Shown: positions 9,096 to 18,445, numbered from the stretch's first letter. The stretch is DNA of 64,000 nucleotides from Pseudomonas oryzihabitans (GCF_007665395.1 NZ_VDND01000002.1:496001-560000), one strand, 5' to 3'. The notes: generated by a model from the letters alone, not told the origin. A program made the numbers and translations.

Positions 9096-9407
9096 ATGAA
9101 TGACAGCACCTACCGGCGGATTGAAGCCAGTCCGCGTTTCAAAGAACTGGTGGCCAAGCGCGAGCGATTCGCCTGGACGCTCTCGGCCATCATGCTCGGA
9201 CTCTATGCCGCCTTCATCCTCCTGATCGCCTTCGCCCCCAAGGTCCTCGGTACCCGTATCCATGCGGAAACTGCCATGACCTGGGGCATTCCACTGGGCG
9301 TCGGCCTGATCCTCTCCGCCTTCATCCTGACCGGTATCTACGTGCGCCGGGCCAATGGCGAGTTCGATCGGCTCAACGGAGAAATCCTCCGGGAGGTGCA
9401 GTCATGA
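9096..9407 (+). CDS. yjcH: DUF485 inner-membrane protein YjcH
   Basis: 103-residue DUF485 protein with two membrane helices (about 28-50 and 63-85). It occurs almost always immediately upstream of the acetate symporter ActP, probably as an accessory subunit; direct functional evidence in the family is thin. ATG 9096 follows TAAGGAACAACAATA. The stop overlaps the actP start as ATGA, indicating translational coupling. The 207 bases upstream of it hold no gene. Confidence 0.93.
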   Translation: MNDSTYRRIEASPRFKELVAKRERFAWTLSAIMLGLYAAFILLIAFAPKVLGTRIHAETAMTWGIPLGVGLILSAFILTGIYVRRANGEFDRLNGEILREVQS

Positions 9408-11059
9408 GACGTCTACTCCTGGCCAGCGGTCTGTTCGCGCTGTCGCCCGCCCTCTGGGCGGCCGATGCCATCAGCGGCGCGGTGCAGCGCCAGCCGCTGA
9501 ACCTCCCCGCCATCCTCATGTTCGTGGCCTTCGTCGGGGCCACCCTGGGCATCACCTACTGGGCGTCCAAGCGCAACCGTTCGGCGGCGGACTACTACGC
9601 CGCGGGCGGTCGCATCACCGGTTTCCAGAATGGCCTGGCCATCGCCGGTGACTACATGTCGGCCGCCTCCTTCCTGGGGATCTCCGCACTGGTGTTCACC
9701 TCGGGCTACGACGGCCTGATCTACTCCATCGGCTTCCTGGTCGGCTGGCCGATCATCCTGTTCCTCATCGCCGAGCGCCTGCGCAACCTCGGCAAGTACA
9801 CCTTCGCCGACGTGGCCTCCTACCGCCTCAAGCAGAAGGACATCCGGACCCTGTCCGCCTGCGGTTCGCTGGTGGTGGTCGCGCTCTACCTGATCGCCCA
9901 GATGGTCGGCGCCGGCAAGTTGATCCAGCTGCTGTTCGGCCTGGACTACAGCATCGCCGTGGTGCTGGTGGGCATCCTCATGGTGCTCTATGTGCTCTTC
10001 GGCGGCATGCTGGCCACCACCTGGGTACAGATCATCAAGGCGGTGCTGTTGCTGTCCGGGGCCAGCTTCATGGCCTTCATGGTGATGAAGCACGTCGGCT
10101 TCGATTTCAACCGGCTGTTCGCCGAAGCCATTGCCGTGCACCCGAAGGGCGAGGCCATCATGAGTCCCGGCGGCCTGGTGAAGGATCCGATCTCGGCCTT
10201 CTCCCTGGGCCTGGCGCTGATGTTCGGCACCGCTGGCCTGCCGCACATCCTGATGCGCTTCTTCACCGTCAGCGACGCCAAGGAAGCCCGCAAGAGCGTC
10301 TTCTATGCCACCGGCTTCATCGGCTACTTCTACATCCTGACCTTCATCATCGGCTTCGGCGCCATCCTGCTGGTCAATACCAACCCGGCCTTCAAGGACG
10401 CCACCGGCGCCCTGCTGGGCGGCAACAACATGGCCGCGGTGCACCTCGCCAACGCCGTGGGCGGCAGCATCTTCCTGGGCTTCATCTCGGCGGTGGCCTT
10501 CGCCACCATCCTGGCGGTGGTGGCCGGCCTGACCCTGGCCGGTGCCTCGGCGGTCTCCCATGACCTCTACGCCAGCGTGATCAAGCAGGGCCATGCCAAC
10601 GAGAAGGACGAGATCCGCGTTTCCAAGATGACCACCGTGGCACTGGGCGTCGTCGCCATCGCCCTGGGGATCCTCTTCGAGAAGCAGAACATCGCCTTCA
10701 TGGTGGGCTTGGCGTTCTCCATCGCCGCTAGCTGCAACTTCCCCATCCTGCTGCTCTCGATGTACTGGAAGCGCCTGACCACCCGGGGTGCCATGATCGG
10801 TGGCTGGCTCGGCCTGATCACCGCGGTGGCCCTGATGGTGCTCGGCCCGACCATCTGGGTGACCATCCTCGGTCATGCCAAGCCGATCTACCCCTATGAA
10901 TACCCGGCGCTGTTCTCCATCGCCGTGGCCTTCATCGGCATCTGGTTCTTCTCCATCACCGACAAGTCGGCGGCTGCTGAGGAGGAGCGGGCGCGCTTCT
11001 ACCCGCAGTTCGTCAGGTCCCAGACCGGTCTGGGTGCCAGCGGCGCCGTCGCTCACTGA
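9404..11059 (+). CDS. actP: cation/acetate symporter ActP
   Basis: 551-residue solute:sodium symporter (SSS/SLC5) that takes up acetate, and often glycolate or pyruvate-like short acids. A cleavable signal-like segment ([19 protein letters not shown]) precedes about 13 membrane helices. The motif region [23 protein letters not shown] and the conserved GGMLATTW and [15 protein letters not shown] are characteristic of ActP. It is coupled to yjcH by a 4-base overlap and followed by a strong terminator. The CA motif ahead of yjcH suggests catabolite repression of the pair. Confidence 0.95.
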   Translation: MRRLLLASGLFALSPALWAADAISGAVQRQPLNLPAILMFVAFVGATLGITYWASKRNRSAADYYAAGGRITGFQNGLAIAGDYMSAASFLGISALVFTSGYDGLIYSIGFLVGWPIILFLIAERLRNLGKYTFADVASYRLKQKDIRTLSACGSLVVVALYLIAQMVGAGKLIQLLFGLDYSIAVVLVGILMVLYVLFGGMLATTWVQIIKAVLLLSGASFMAFMVMKHVGFDFNRLFAEAIAVHPKGEAIMSPGGLVKDPISAFSLGLALMFGTAGLPHILMRFFTVSDAKEARKSVFYATGFIGYFYILTFIIGFGAILLVNTNPAFKDATGALLGGNNMAAVHLANAVGGSIFLGFISAVAFATILAVVAGLTLAGASAVSHDLYASVIKQGHANEKDEIRVSKMTTVALGVVAIALGILFEKQNIAFMVGLAFSIAASCNFPILLLSMYWKRLTTRGAMIGGWLGLITAVALMVLGPTIWVTILGHAKPIYPYEYPALFSIAVAFIGIWFFSITDKSAAAEEERARFYPQFVRSQTGLGASGAVAH

Positions 11060-11086
11060 GCTATTGGTCACAGAAGGGCCTTATCG

Positions 11087-11115
11087 CCCGGTCCCCGCAA
11101 GGGGACCGGGTTTTT
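11087..11115 (+). terminator. rho-independent terminator after actP
   Basis: A perfect 10-bp stem CCCGGTCCCC/GGGGACCGGG with a GCAA tetraloop and TTTTT (11111-11115). Confidence 0.93.
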
Positions 11116-11150
11116 GCGAATCTACCATCGCAGCCTGACAGTGTTCGTCA

Positions 11151-13412
11151 TCAGTACTCCACGCTATAGCTGAGGGCAAAGGTACGACCTGCCGCGGGCA
11201 GACTGGAAATCCGGCCGTAGGTCGCTTCGGCCTGCTGGCCGTATACCGTCTTGTAGTCGCGATTCGCCAGGTTGTAGACGCCGAAGTCGACCTTGCCGCC
11301 GAACCAGGGGGCGTGCGCGAGGAGATCGATCACGGTATAGCCTTGGATCTTGGTCGCAGGATTGGCGCGGATGCCGGGGCTGACAGTAGCGGCCTGGGCA
11401 TCGTCATAGGCGCGGTCACTGCCGCCGACGGTCAGGGCCTGAAGGCGTACGCCGTAGTCGTTGGCGAAGGTCCATTCGCTGTAGGTAGTGGCCTTCAGCG
11501 GCGAGACACGAAAGGCGTTGAGCTCCCGCCAACGGCCGGCCGCGTCTTGGTATTGCCCGCGGGTATAGGCCAGGGTGCCGCCCAGCGTCCAGCCTTGGGT
11601 AACCGAAAAACGCAGATTACCCTCAAGGCCCCAGATGCGCTCATCGGTGTCGGCTACCGAAACACTGAAATCCCGGTTGAATTGCACCACCTTGTCGGAG
11701 GTATTGTAGAACGCGGTGATTCCGGTACTCAGGCCTTTAGGATTGGCCAGGCGCCAGCCGAGCTCATAGTTGTTTACCTTGATCGAATCGATGTTCCGGC
11801 TGGCGATCACGAAACTGGCCGGCACATCCCTCAGCATGCGCTGGACATCGGGCAGGCTGAATCCTTGGGAAAAGTTGGTGAACAGCTGTTGGTCGTCGGT
11901 CAGCGCATACACGGCACCCAGGTTGAACAGGGTCTCACTGTGGCTTGCCTTGCCGCCTGCCAGGGTGAGTGGTTGATAACCGGCTACCGTCGACGCGGCC
12001 ACAGCCTCGCCATAGGGGATGGAATCCTCTACCCGGTTGCCGACGGTTTCGCGACGTACGCCAGCCTGCAGCCTGAGGCGGTCGGTGAGTGAGTAGTCGC
12101 CCTGCAGGAAGAGGCCGGTCTTGTCCACCGTCACGTCCGGCCCCATCGAAGAGCGCGACGTCTCGCGGTAATTCAGGCCGTTGCTGGCGAAAAAGTCGTT
12201 GAAATCATAGCGCTGGCCAGCCTGGCGATCCCGCTCACGTTCGTGGTCGAGACCATAGGTCAGCCGTAACTCCCTGCCGAGCAGAGGTAACGTTTTTTGG
12301 AGCGCCAACCGTAGCCCCCAGACGTCGATATCGGTGCTCGACTGCATCACCACGTTACTGACGCCGCGGGGCAGGGCGGCGTTGGATACGCGACTGGCAA
12401 AGGGGAACCAGCGCGATTCCTCCTTGCGATAGTAGGCTTCGGCGGTCAATTGCTGGGCGCCGGGCAGATCGCGATGGGTGTACTGGAGGTTGGTACCGTA
12501 ATGACGCGTTCGTGGCTGATCGTCGAGTTGGAGACCCGCTACTGCCCGGTGGCTGGGCTTGACGTTGGGGTTGAGCAGTACCGCTAGGTTGGGGCCGTAA
12601 TCCGGACCATAGTCACTATCCTGCTCATCGTGGTAATAGCGTACTCCGGCGCTGACGAGCTGGTCGTCGTTCAGGTGCCAGGTCAGGCGACCGTTGACGT
12701 CCAGACTGGTGGTGTCCTGGCGGTCGGTCTGGGCGATTTCCGGACCTATCCGCTGCCCTCGAGCATCGCGGATTTCCCCCTGTTGGGTGTAACTCAAGCC
12801 GGCGAAGCCACTGAGCGGACCTCGCTGGAAGGCTGCCGTCTGCGCGGTTTCGTAGGCCATGGCATCGCCTGCCACATGACCAGGGGTGCGCAGACCGATG
12901 CGGGTGCTGAAGTCAGTTTTCGCGTCGTCGGCATTGCGGGTGATGATGTTGATCAGGCCACCGGTGGCCCCGGCACCGTAGATGCTGGTGGCACCAGAGA
13001 TCACCTCGATGCGTTCGATCATCGCCGGGGTGACGCTGTTGAGCTGGCGAGCTCCGTCCCGTGAGCCGGTCAAGGGTACCCCATCGACCATGACCTGCAC
13101 GGTACGGCCACGCATGGTCATGCCGTAGTTGCTGGTGGTCCCGCTGCTCGGGGCCAGGGATGGGATCAGTTGGCCGAGGATGTCGGCGGTCGAGCGACCG
13201 GCGGCCGCCTGCTCTTCGACCTGCGAGCGTTCGATGCTGTACACCGTGCCGGCGATGTCGGCGATGCTCTTGGCCGAGCGGGTGGCGGTTACTACCATCG
13301 GCCCTAACTCCTCCGGGTGGCTATCGTCAGACCGAGCTTCCTGGGCTAGGGCCTGGGTACTTACCGCCAGACTCAGTAGCGTGGCCTGCACGGATGCCGA
13401 AAGATGCCGCAT
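11151..13412 (-). CDS. TonB-dependent siderophore receptor, IutA/RhtA/ChtA-like
   Basis: 753-residue outer-membrane receptor. A signal peptide (to about AQA, residue 23) is followed by a TonB-box-like MVVTATRS, the plug domain and a 22-strand-type barrel ending in the Tyr/Phe-rich TFALSYSVEY. From memory the plug segment (IPSLAPSSGTTSNYGM..RG, DGARQLNSVTP, GATSIYGAGATGG) closely follows E. coli IutA, the aerobactin receptor, so aerobactin, schizokinen or rhizobactin are likely ligands. It is the last gene of a leftward operon with an RhtX-like permease and a 129-residue unknown. No siderophore biosynthesis genes are in the window, suggesting uptake of another organism's siderophore. Confidence 0.9.
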   Translation of the reverse strand: MRHLSASVQATLLSLAVSTQALAQEARSDDSHPEELGPMVVTATRSAKSIADIAGTVYSIERSQVEEQAAAGRSTADILGQLIPSLAPSSGTTSNYGMTMRGRTVQVMVDGVPLTGSRDGARQLNSVTPAMIERIEVISGATSIYGAGATGGLINIITRNADDAKTDFSTRIGLRTPGHVAGDAMAYETAQTAAFQRGPLSGFAGLSYTQQGEIRDARGQRIGPEIAQTDRQDTTSLDVNGRLTWHLNDDQLVSAGVRYYHDEQDSDYGPDYGPNLAVLLNPNVKPSHRAVAGLQLDDQPRTRHYGTNLQYTHRDLPGAQQLTAEAYYRKEESRWFPFASRVSNAALPRGVSNVVMQSSTDIDVWGLRLALQKTLPLLGRELRLTYGLDHERERDRQAGQRYDFNDFFASNGLNYRETSRSSMGPDVTVDKTGLFLQGDYSLTDRLRLQAGVRRETVGNRVEDSIPYGEAVAASTVAGYQPLTLAGGKASHSETLFNLGAVYALTDDQQLFTNFSQGFSLPDVQRMLRDVPASFVIASRNIDSIKVNNYELGWRLANPKGLSTGITAFYNTSDKVVQFNRDFSVSVADTDERIWGLEGNLRFSVTQGWTLGGTLAYTRGQYQDAAGRWRELNAFRVSPLKATTYSEWTFANDYGVRLQALTVGGSDRAYDDAQAATVSPGIRANPATKIQGYTVIDLLAHAPWFGGKVDFGVYNLANRDYKTVYGQQAEATYGRISSLPAAGRTFALSYSVEY

Positions 13413-13433
13413 GGTGTTCTCCTTTTGGGTGAG

Positions 13434-14660
13434 TTAGGCCTTGGCGAAGCCGGATGAGAGTTTTCGAATGACGGGCTTGCAGAGCAGCACGCTTAGCAGC
13501 GACAGGCCGGCAAGCAGCAGGTAGTAGCTGGGGTAGCCCAGGGCCTTGGCGAGAAAGCCGGAGAGGGAGCCCCCAACGAAGAACACCAGCAGCTCCATGC
13601 ACACCAGCACGGTGAAATCCGTACCGGCCTGTTGGCGCGAACTGAGTTGCATGAACAGGGCGTAAAGGGCGGTCATCGCCATGTAGCGCAATGCCAGGAT
13701 GGCCACTACCACCAGGCCCAGTGAGGTCATGCCGGTCAGTCCCATACCGCTGGCGAGCAAGGCAGCGAGCAGCAGATAGATGCCGCTGCGCCACCAGCCG
13801 GCGCGCAGCAGCAACCGCTCGGGCGATTCACGCTTCAGGGCCTTGCCGGTCAGCATGGCGGCCAACAGCCCGACTGCCGCGCCGGCTACCGACATCAGCA
13901 CACCGATCCGCGCGAGCGACCACCCCTGATCGACCAGCAAGGGGGTGAGCATGGCCATGGCGGGCGCTTCGACGAACCGATAGAGCAGGATCAGTAACAG
14001 TGCCCAGCGTATTTCCACACGCTGGAAGGTGCGCAGGATGCTGGGGCGTGCCTGGGCTGCGGACGGCGCACGCTCGGCCACCAGCGCGACCGCCAGCATG
14101 GTCAGAGCAGCCAACGCGGCCAGCGTCAGCAGGGCGCTCTTCCAGTTGCTGGCCTGATACAGCCATAGCATGCCAGCACCGCCCAGCATGCTGCCTGAGG
14201 CGACGCCCATGCTTTGCATCATGCTGCCGAGGCGATGATCCTCGTTCGCCAGCGACTCCACCGTATGGCCGTCGATGGCGATGTCCTGAGTAGCGGCGAA
14301 GGTGGAGATCCACAGACTGATCAGGACGAAGGGCAGCAGGCCGTGGTCGAGACCGGCCAGCGCCAAGGCCAGCAGTCCGGCCACGAGGGCGGCCTGGGTC
14401 AGCCACAGCCAGGTACGTCGTCGCCCTAGGCTCCTCAGGTAATGGCGATCAACCAGCGGAGCCCAGAGAAACTTCAAGGCCCAGGGGAGGTACAGCAGCG
14501 ACAGCATGCCGATCCAGCGCAGATCTACCTCCCGACTCCTCAGGATGGCCGGTAGCGCCACGTTGAAGAAGTAGAGGGGCAAGGCATGCGCCAGGTAAAG
14601 CACGGCGATGACCGTCAGGCCGAGGCGCGTCGCGGGAGAGTGATCACTGCGCGTTGGCAT
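13434..14660 (-). CDS. RhtX/FptX-type MFS siderophore permease
   Basis: 408-residue inner-membrane protein with 12 predicted helices. The features TQDIAIDGHTVESL, WAPLVDR and LGRRRTWL belong to the single-component RhtX/FptX family that imports rhizobactin 1021 or pyochelin (and AmpG-like relatives). It lies 21 bases upstream of the IutA-like receptor gene in the same operon, so it probably carries the same siderophore across the inner membrane without an ABC system. Its 5' end overlaps the 129-residue gene by 17 bases, consistent with coupled translation. AmpG-type muropeptide transport is the main alternative but does not fit the neighbours. Confidence 0.87.
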   Translation of the reverse strand: MPTRSDHSPATRLGLTVIAVLYLAHALPLYFFNVALPAILRSREVDLRWIGMLSLLYLPWALKFLWAPLVDRHYLRSLGRRRTWLWLTQAALVAGLLALALAGLDHGLLPFVLISLWISTFAATQDIAIDGHTVESLANEDHRLGSMMQSMGVASGSMLGGAGMLWLYQASNWKSALLTLAALAALTMLAVALVAERAPSAAQARPSILRTFQRVEIRWALLLILLYRFVEAPAMAMLTPLLVDQGWSLARIGVLMSVAGAAVGLLAAMLTGKALKRESPERLLLRAGWWRSGIYLLLAALLASGMGLTGMTSLGLVVVAILALRYMAMTALYALFMQLSSRQQAGTDFTVLVCMELLVFFVGGSLSGFLAKALGYPSYYLLLAGLSLLSVLLCKPVIRKLSSGFAKA

Positions 14661-15033
14661 CTTTCACCAGGCGCTCGACGATCCACTGCAAACCCTCGAG
14701 GCGACTCAAGGTGACGAAGTAAGGCACGCCCCAGGCGGCCCTCAATGCCGGGGTGTCGAGTCGGTCGTGCTCTGCGGTGTCCTGGGCAATCCGTACCAGC
14801 CCCTGGCAGTAGGCTTGGAAACTTGCCCGGTGACGTCTGAACCAGCTGCTCTGCAAGGCGCGATAACCCCCGGCCAGGGTGGTGCCGGGGGGTGTGCTGG
14901 AGATGAAGTAGAACGGCTGGCGGTGGACGGTCAGATCGTGGATGTGGGCCAGCCAGCGTTGGATATCGGCGAGACTGACATGGTCCTGAAAGACGGCCTC
15001 CATGATGACCGTGTCTCTGAGCAGCAAGCCCAT
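14644..15033 (-). CDS. uncharacterised 129-aa protein, first gene of the siderophore uptake operon
   Basis: I do not recognise this protein. It has 129 residues, no signal peptide and no membrane helix. It is mixed helix and strand with a hydrophobic strand (PFYFISS), a basic middle (SSWFRRHRASFQAYCQ) and a single Cys. The start at 15033 is supported by AAAGG 6 bases upstream on the minus strand. It is the promoter-proximal gene of the permease–receptor operon, 17 bases overlapping the permease, and close to the Fur-like site. A cytoplasmic role in siderophore handling or in regulation would fit, but nothing in the sequence shows which. Confidence 0.75.
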   Translation of the reverse strand: MGLLLRDTVIMEAVFQDHVSLADIQRWLAHIHDLTVHRQPFYFISSTPPGTTLAGGYRALQSSWFRRHRASFQAYCQGLVRIAQDTAEHDRLDTPALRAAWGVPYFVTLSRLEGLQWIVERLVKDANAQ

Positions 15034-15086
15034 GTGGCACCTTTCCCTGGATTACCGCGCAGCATTAGGCCGCGCTCTTGATGCAC

Positions 15087-15106
15087 ATGAGAATAATTAC
15101 TAATCA
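15087..15106. promoter_or_regulatory. Fur-box-like site in the divergent siderophore promoter
   Basis: ATGAGAATAATTACTAATCA is an AT-rich, partly palindromic match to the 19-bp Fur consensus (repeated GATAAT hexamers). It is placed between the operon start at 15033 and the AraC start at 15171, where it could control both directions. Iron control is inferred. Confidence 0.6.
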
Positions 15107-15170
15107 GGTTGCCTGCTTAGGGAGAAAGAAGGAAAAATTAGTCGTAACCAAACTTCCCATGGAGACCGTC

Positions 15171-16142
15171 ATGACGGTCCTGACCTGTAGTGAATTGAGT
15201 CGTATAGCCGCTGGCCTGGGCGGCCAACTGCAGTTTGAGCGCGACGTACCCGGCGAGCGGCCGGTACTGGATGGTGAGCAACAGGTCCAGGTACTGAGCG
15301 AAGGCCTGGCCCTGTATTTCGGTCGGAGTCGCGATCTGGTGGATGGCAGCAGCCATCATCGGCTGGCGGCCGGGATTACCGCGGCGTTCCTGCTGGACGG
15401 GGAGGCCGAGGTAGGCATGCCGTGCCAGCGCTTGCACTTTGAGGCGCGGCGGGGCAGTCGGAGCGCCATGCTGGTCAACCTCACCGAGGCTGACCAGTTT
15501 CAGCGGTACTGGCGGAGTGGTCGTTCAGAAACCAAGGTCAGCGTCTGTATTCCGGCGGACTGGCTGCAACAGGTAGCCTTGAGCACTGCGTTCCGTACTG
15601 ACAAGCTGCTGCGCTTCAGCCTTGGCCACTGGCAGAGATTGGCCTGGCAACCGTCAGCGGACATCGTCCAGCGCGCTCACGCGCTGTTCGTACCGGCAGT
15701 GGGAGCGTGCCCCTTGCTGCTGAGATTGCAGCGCGAAAGTTTTACCCTCGACCTGGTCAGTGACGTGTTGCACCAGATCGACGCCCCCGTCGAGCCGCGT
15801 CTTGGTGCGCGCCTCGCACAGTGCCTGTCGCGCTTGCAGGAGTGGCTGGACAGCGGCGAAGCGGATGGCTTGACCATCGGGGAGATGGCACACCAGCTCG
15901 GGACCAATGCAGTCGACCTGCAGCGCGCTTTTCGCGCCCGCACTGGCAGCACCATTGCCGCTTACCTGCGGCGGCAACGCCTGGCGCGGGCCTATCGAGC
16001 CTTGAATCAGCAGGGTGTCGAGCTAGAAGAGGTCGCCAGCCTGGCGGGATACGAACACCTCAGTAGCTTCAGCGCGGCCTTCAAGCGGGAGTACGGGGTA
16101 TCCCCTTCACAGGTTCGCCGATGCTGTCGAGGATCGCAGTAG
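15171..16142 (+). CDS. AraC-family regulator, PchR/RhrA type
   Basis: Predicted activator of the divergent siderophore uptake operon. A ligand-binding N-terminal region of about 215 residues is followed by a C-terminal double HTH (first helix pair around LTIGEMAHQLGTNAVDLQRAF, second around LEEVASLAGYEHLSSFSAAFKREYGVSPSQ). ATG 15171 was preferred because GGAG lies 6 bases upstream; ATG 15159 is possible, and starts near 15081 would run through the Fur-like site. PchR, RhrA and AlcR activate siderophore receptor genes when the Fe-siderophore is bound, and the divergent arrangement here matches them. The gene product has 323 residues. Confidence 0.85.
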   Translation: MTVLTCSELSRIAAGLGGQLQFERDVPGERPVLDGEQQVQVLSEGLALYFGRSRDLVDGSSHHRLAAGITAAFLLDGEAEVGMPCQRLHFEARRGSRSAMLVNLTEADQFQRYWRSGRSETKVSVCIPADWLQQVALSTAFRTDKLLRFSLGHWQRLAWQPSADIVQRAHALFVPAVGACPLLLRLQRESFTLDLVSDVLHQIDAPVEPRLGARLAQCLSRLQEWLDSGEADGLTIGEMAHQLGTNAVDLQRAFRARTGSTIAAYLRRQRLARAYRALNQQGVELEEVASLAGYEHLSSFSAAFKREYGVSPSQVRRCCRGSQ

Positions 16143-16321
16143 CCATTCCCATAAGGGATTTCCTTTCCAGGCAGGCATCACGACTTTCGCGTCTCCGGTG
16201 AAGAAAGCGGCAGGTAACGGGATTTTTCTCAACGGGGCGGCGGTCAACGTTTTAGGTCCGTCTCGGTGGAACCCTTCAGGTACACCGTGGTGGCACTTCA
16301 ATCGGTATGGAGATACAAGAA

Positions 16322-16480
16322 ATGGCACTGTCGACCATTCTAGTTCTGGTGCTGCTGGTCCTGCTCATCGGCGGACTTCCGGTGTTCCCGCATTCGCGCA
16401 GCTGGGGCTACGGCCCGTCCGGCATCGTAGGTGCCATCCTGGTCGTGCTGCTGGTGCTGCTACTGCTCGGGATGATCTAG
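16322..16480 (+). CDS. DUF3309-family 52-aa membrane protein
   Basis: A 52-residue hydrophobic protein starting MALSTILVLVLLVLLIGGLP. Two membrane segments flank a conserved turn with the HSRSWGYGPSG motif, which is the DUF3309 signature. The function of the family is unknown; members are common in pseudomonads and many other proteobacteria as single small genes. GGAG lies 9 bases before the ATG. The gene is surrounded by 179 bases upstream and 157 downstream without other genes. Confidence 0.85.
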   Translation: MALSTILVLVLLVLLIGGLPVFPHSRSWGYGPSGIVGAILVVLLVLLLLGMI

Positions 16481-16590
16481 GTCTGCGGCAGGTGAAAAAC
16501 GCCCCGAAATGGTGCCTTGGACAAAGTTCTTGCCCATAGCGGTGCATCGGAGTAACGTCCGCTCTACGGCCTGCCTTGCCGAGTGATGTA

Positions 16591-16630
16591 AACAAAACCG
16601 GAGTCTGCGTGAGCAGCCTCCGGTTTTGTT
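16591..16630 (-). terminator. bidirectional terminator between the DUF3309 gene and dacB
   Basis: A 13-bp inverted repeat AACAAAACCGGAG / CTCCGGTTTTGTT, with a T-run on each strand, lies 7 bases after the dacB stop on the minus strand and also downstream of the DUF3309 gene. Confidence 0.85.
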
Positions 16631-16637
16631 TTGGGCG

Positions 16638-18101
16638 TCAGTTGGCCACCGCGCCGTCCTGGCGACTGCGCAGGTAGAGATCCAGCACCACCTCGTCCAG
16701 GATCGACGAGGCGCCCCAGGGCCGGCTGCTGTTGAGGATGGCGACCACCACCCAGTTGCGCGCATTGGCGTCCCGGACGAAGCCGGCCAGGGCCCGCACG
16801 TTGTTCAGGGTGCCGGTCTTCATGTGCGCCTGGCCGGTCAGCGGGGAGTTCTTCATGCGCTTGCGCAGGGTGCCGTCCATGCCCGCCAACGGCAGCGAAG
16901 AGATGAACTCCGGGCCGTAGGGACTCTGCCAGGCAGCGCGCAGGATCTCCGCCATCTCCCGAGCACTGACCCGCTCGGTCCGCGACAGCCCCGAACCGTT
17001 CTCCATGATCAGGTGACTGGCATTGATGCCCTTGCGCGCCAGCCACGAGCGGATGACCCGCAGCGCCGCCTTGCTGTCGTCCGCATCCGCCGAGGTGCGG
17101 AATTGCGCGCCGATGGAGAGGAACAGCTGCTGCGCCATGGTGTTGTTGCTGTACTTGTTGATGTCGCGAATGATCTCCACCACATCGGGGGAGAAGGCCC
17201 GCGCCAGCACCTCGGCATTGCGCGGCACGCTGCCTTCGCGGGTGCGGCCCTTGATGCTGCCGCCGAGCTCCTGCCAGATGGCTCTGACCGCGCCGGCGGT
17301 GTAGGCGGGATGATCGAGCAGCGACAGATAGCTCTGGGCGTTGCAACCATCCGGCAGCTGGCCGCTGACCACCAGGCTGGTGCTGCCATCGGCCTGGGGC
17401 ACCGGGTTGAAGCGCACGTCAGGCCAGGCCGGGCAACCACTCTTGCCGGTCGCGCGCATCTGGTTGTCGATGTTGACGTTGGTCAGTGGTGGGTCCATGG
17501 ACACGCTGACCCGACCGTCTGCCGAGCGCACCACCATGCGCACCGACTTGAGATTCACCAGCAGCGAATCCGGCCCCACCAGGAAGGTCTTGTTCTCGTC
17601 TTCACCGTCGTCGTTGAACGCCGGCAGGTCCGGCTTCACGAAGCGGCTGCGGTCCAGCACCAGGTCGCCAGTGACCTCCAGCACGCCGTTGGCGCGCAGG
17701 TCGCGCATCAGCAGCCAGAGCCGCTCCATGTTCAGCTTGGGATCGCCACCGCCCTTGAGGTACAGGTTGCCGTTGAGGATCCCGTCCTTGAGCGTACCGT
17801 CGGTATAGAACTCGGTCTTCCACTGGTAGGTGGGACCGAGCAGCTCGAGGGCGGCGAAGGTGGTGATCAGCTTCATGGTCGAGGCTGGGTTCACCGAGAC
17901 GTCGGCATTGTAGTAGTCGTTCTCGCCGGGGCCGTCGAGCGGCAACATCACCAGCGAGAGATCGCTGCCGGGAATCTTGTTGGTCTGCATGGCCTTGTCG
18001 ATCCGCGGCGGCAGGAAGGACGTATCGGCCTGGACGGGCAGGGAAAAACCCAGGGCGCAGCAGCTCAGCAGCAGGCCCAGGGATCGGAAGGGATTTCGCA
18101 T
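16638..18101 (-). CDS. dacB: D-alanyl-D-alanine carboxypeptidase/endopeptidase (PBP4)
   Basis: Periplasmic class C low-molecular-weight PBP that trims or cleaves peptidoglycan peptides and in pseudomonads also influences AmpC induction. The protein has 487 residues from ATG 18101: a signal peptide (to about VQA, residue 25), the active-site S74-T-M-K77, an SxN motif (YSNN) and K428-T-G. The long insertion between SxxK and SxN is typical of PBP4. The upstream in-frame start at 18227 would add 42 residues before the signal peptide and was rejected; AAGGTG precedes 18101. A bidirectional hairpin follows. Confidence 0.95.
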   Translation of the reverse strand: MRNPFRSLGLLLSCCALGFSLPVQADTSFLPPRIDKAMQTNKIPGSDLSLVMLPLDGPGENDYYNADVSVNPASTMKLITTFAALELLGPTYQWKTEFYTDGTLKDGILNGNLYLKGGGDPKLNMERLWLLMRDLRANGVLEVTGDLVLDRSRFVKPDLPAFNDDGEDENKTFLVGPDSLLVNLKSVRMVVRSADGRVSVSMDPPLTNVNIDNQMRATGKSGCPAWPDVRFNPVPQADGSTSLVVSGQLPDGCNAQSYLSLLDHPAYTAGAVRAIWQELGGSIKGRTREGSVPRNAEVLARAFSPDVVEIIRDINKYSNNTMAQQLFLSIGAQFRTSADADDSKAALRVIRSWLARKGINASHLIMENGSGLSRTERVSAREMAEILRAAWQSPYGPEFISSLPLAGMDGTLRKRMKNSPLTGQAHMKTGTLNNVRALAGFVRDANARNWVVVAILNSSRPWGASSILDEVVLDLYLRSRQDGAVAN

Positions 18102-18227
18102 CGGGACACACACCTTGGCAGGGTACCGGCCTAGTTGAAGAGAAAAGGGGCCGATAGACGTCGGAGTGTGGGCATTATGCAGTAAGGAGGGAGTGGCGAG
18201 CCAACCCCAGGCGCAGCGCTTGGCCAA

Positions 18228-18254
18228 AGAAAAACGACCGCCGTGGCGGTCGTT
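18228..18254 (-). terminator. rho-independent terminator of the lipoprotein/small-protein transcript
   Basis: A 9-bp stem AACGACCGC/GCGGTCGTT with a CGTG loop, with a run of T on the minus strand (A-run 18228-18234), 16 bases after the stop at 18270. Confidence 0.82.
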
Positions 18255-18269
18255 CTGAAAACGGTGGGA

Positions 18270-18419
18270 TCAGTTGTAGCCCGTGGCGTCCTTGGTCCGG
18301 TCGGGGCTATTGGGCGAGGGCGGGTTGCGTCCGTCGTCGGTCTTGGCGTGCTCGCTGCGCAGGGGCTTCTCGTCCTTGGGCAGTTTGCGTTCGTCGGCTT
18401 TGCGCTGTTCTTCGGCCAT
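18270..18419 (-). CDS. 49-aa highly charged hypothetical protein
   Basis: A 49-residue hydrophilic protein (MAEEQRKADERKLPKDEK at the start) rich in Lys, Glu, Asp and Pro, with no hydrophobic core, so probably disordered. It is supported as a gene by AGGA 4 bases before the ATG, by its place 26 bases after the lipoprotein gene, and by a terminator 16 bases after its stop. I recognise no family. It could be a small basic/acidic regulator or chaperone-like peptide; nothing in the sequence decides. Confidence 0.6.
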   Translation of the reverse strand: MAEEQRKADERKLPKDEKPLRSEHAKTDDGRNPPSPNSPDRTKDATGYN

Positions 18420-18445
18420 GGGATCCTCGTCTGCGTGATTGCCGG

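Noticed and set aside
15078..15170. Longer AraC regulator beginning at TTG 15078
   Set aside because: It would place the Fur-like site inside the gene and lacks a ribosome-binding site, whereas 15171 has GGAG 6 bases upstream.
16638..18227. dacB starting at 18227
   Set aside because: It would put 42 residues in front of a clear signal peptide.
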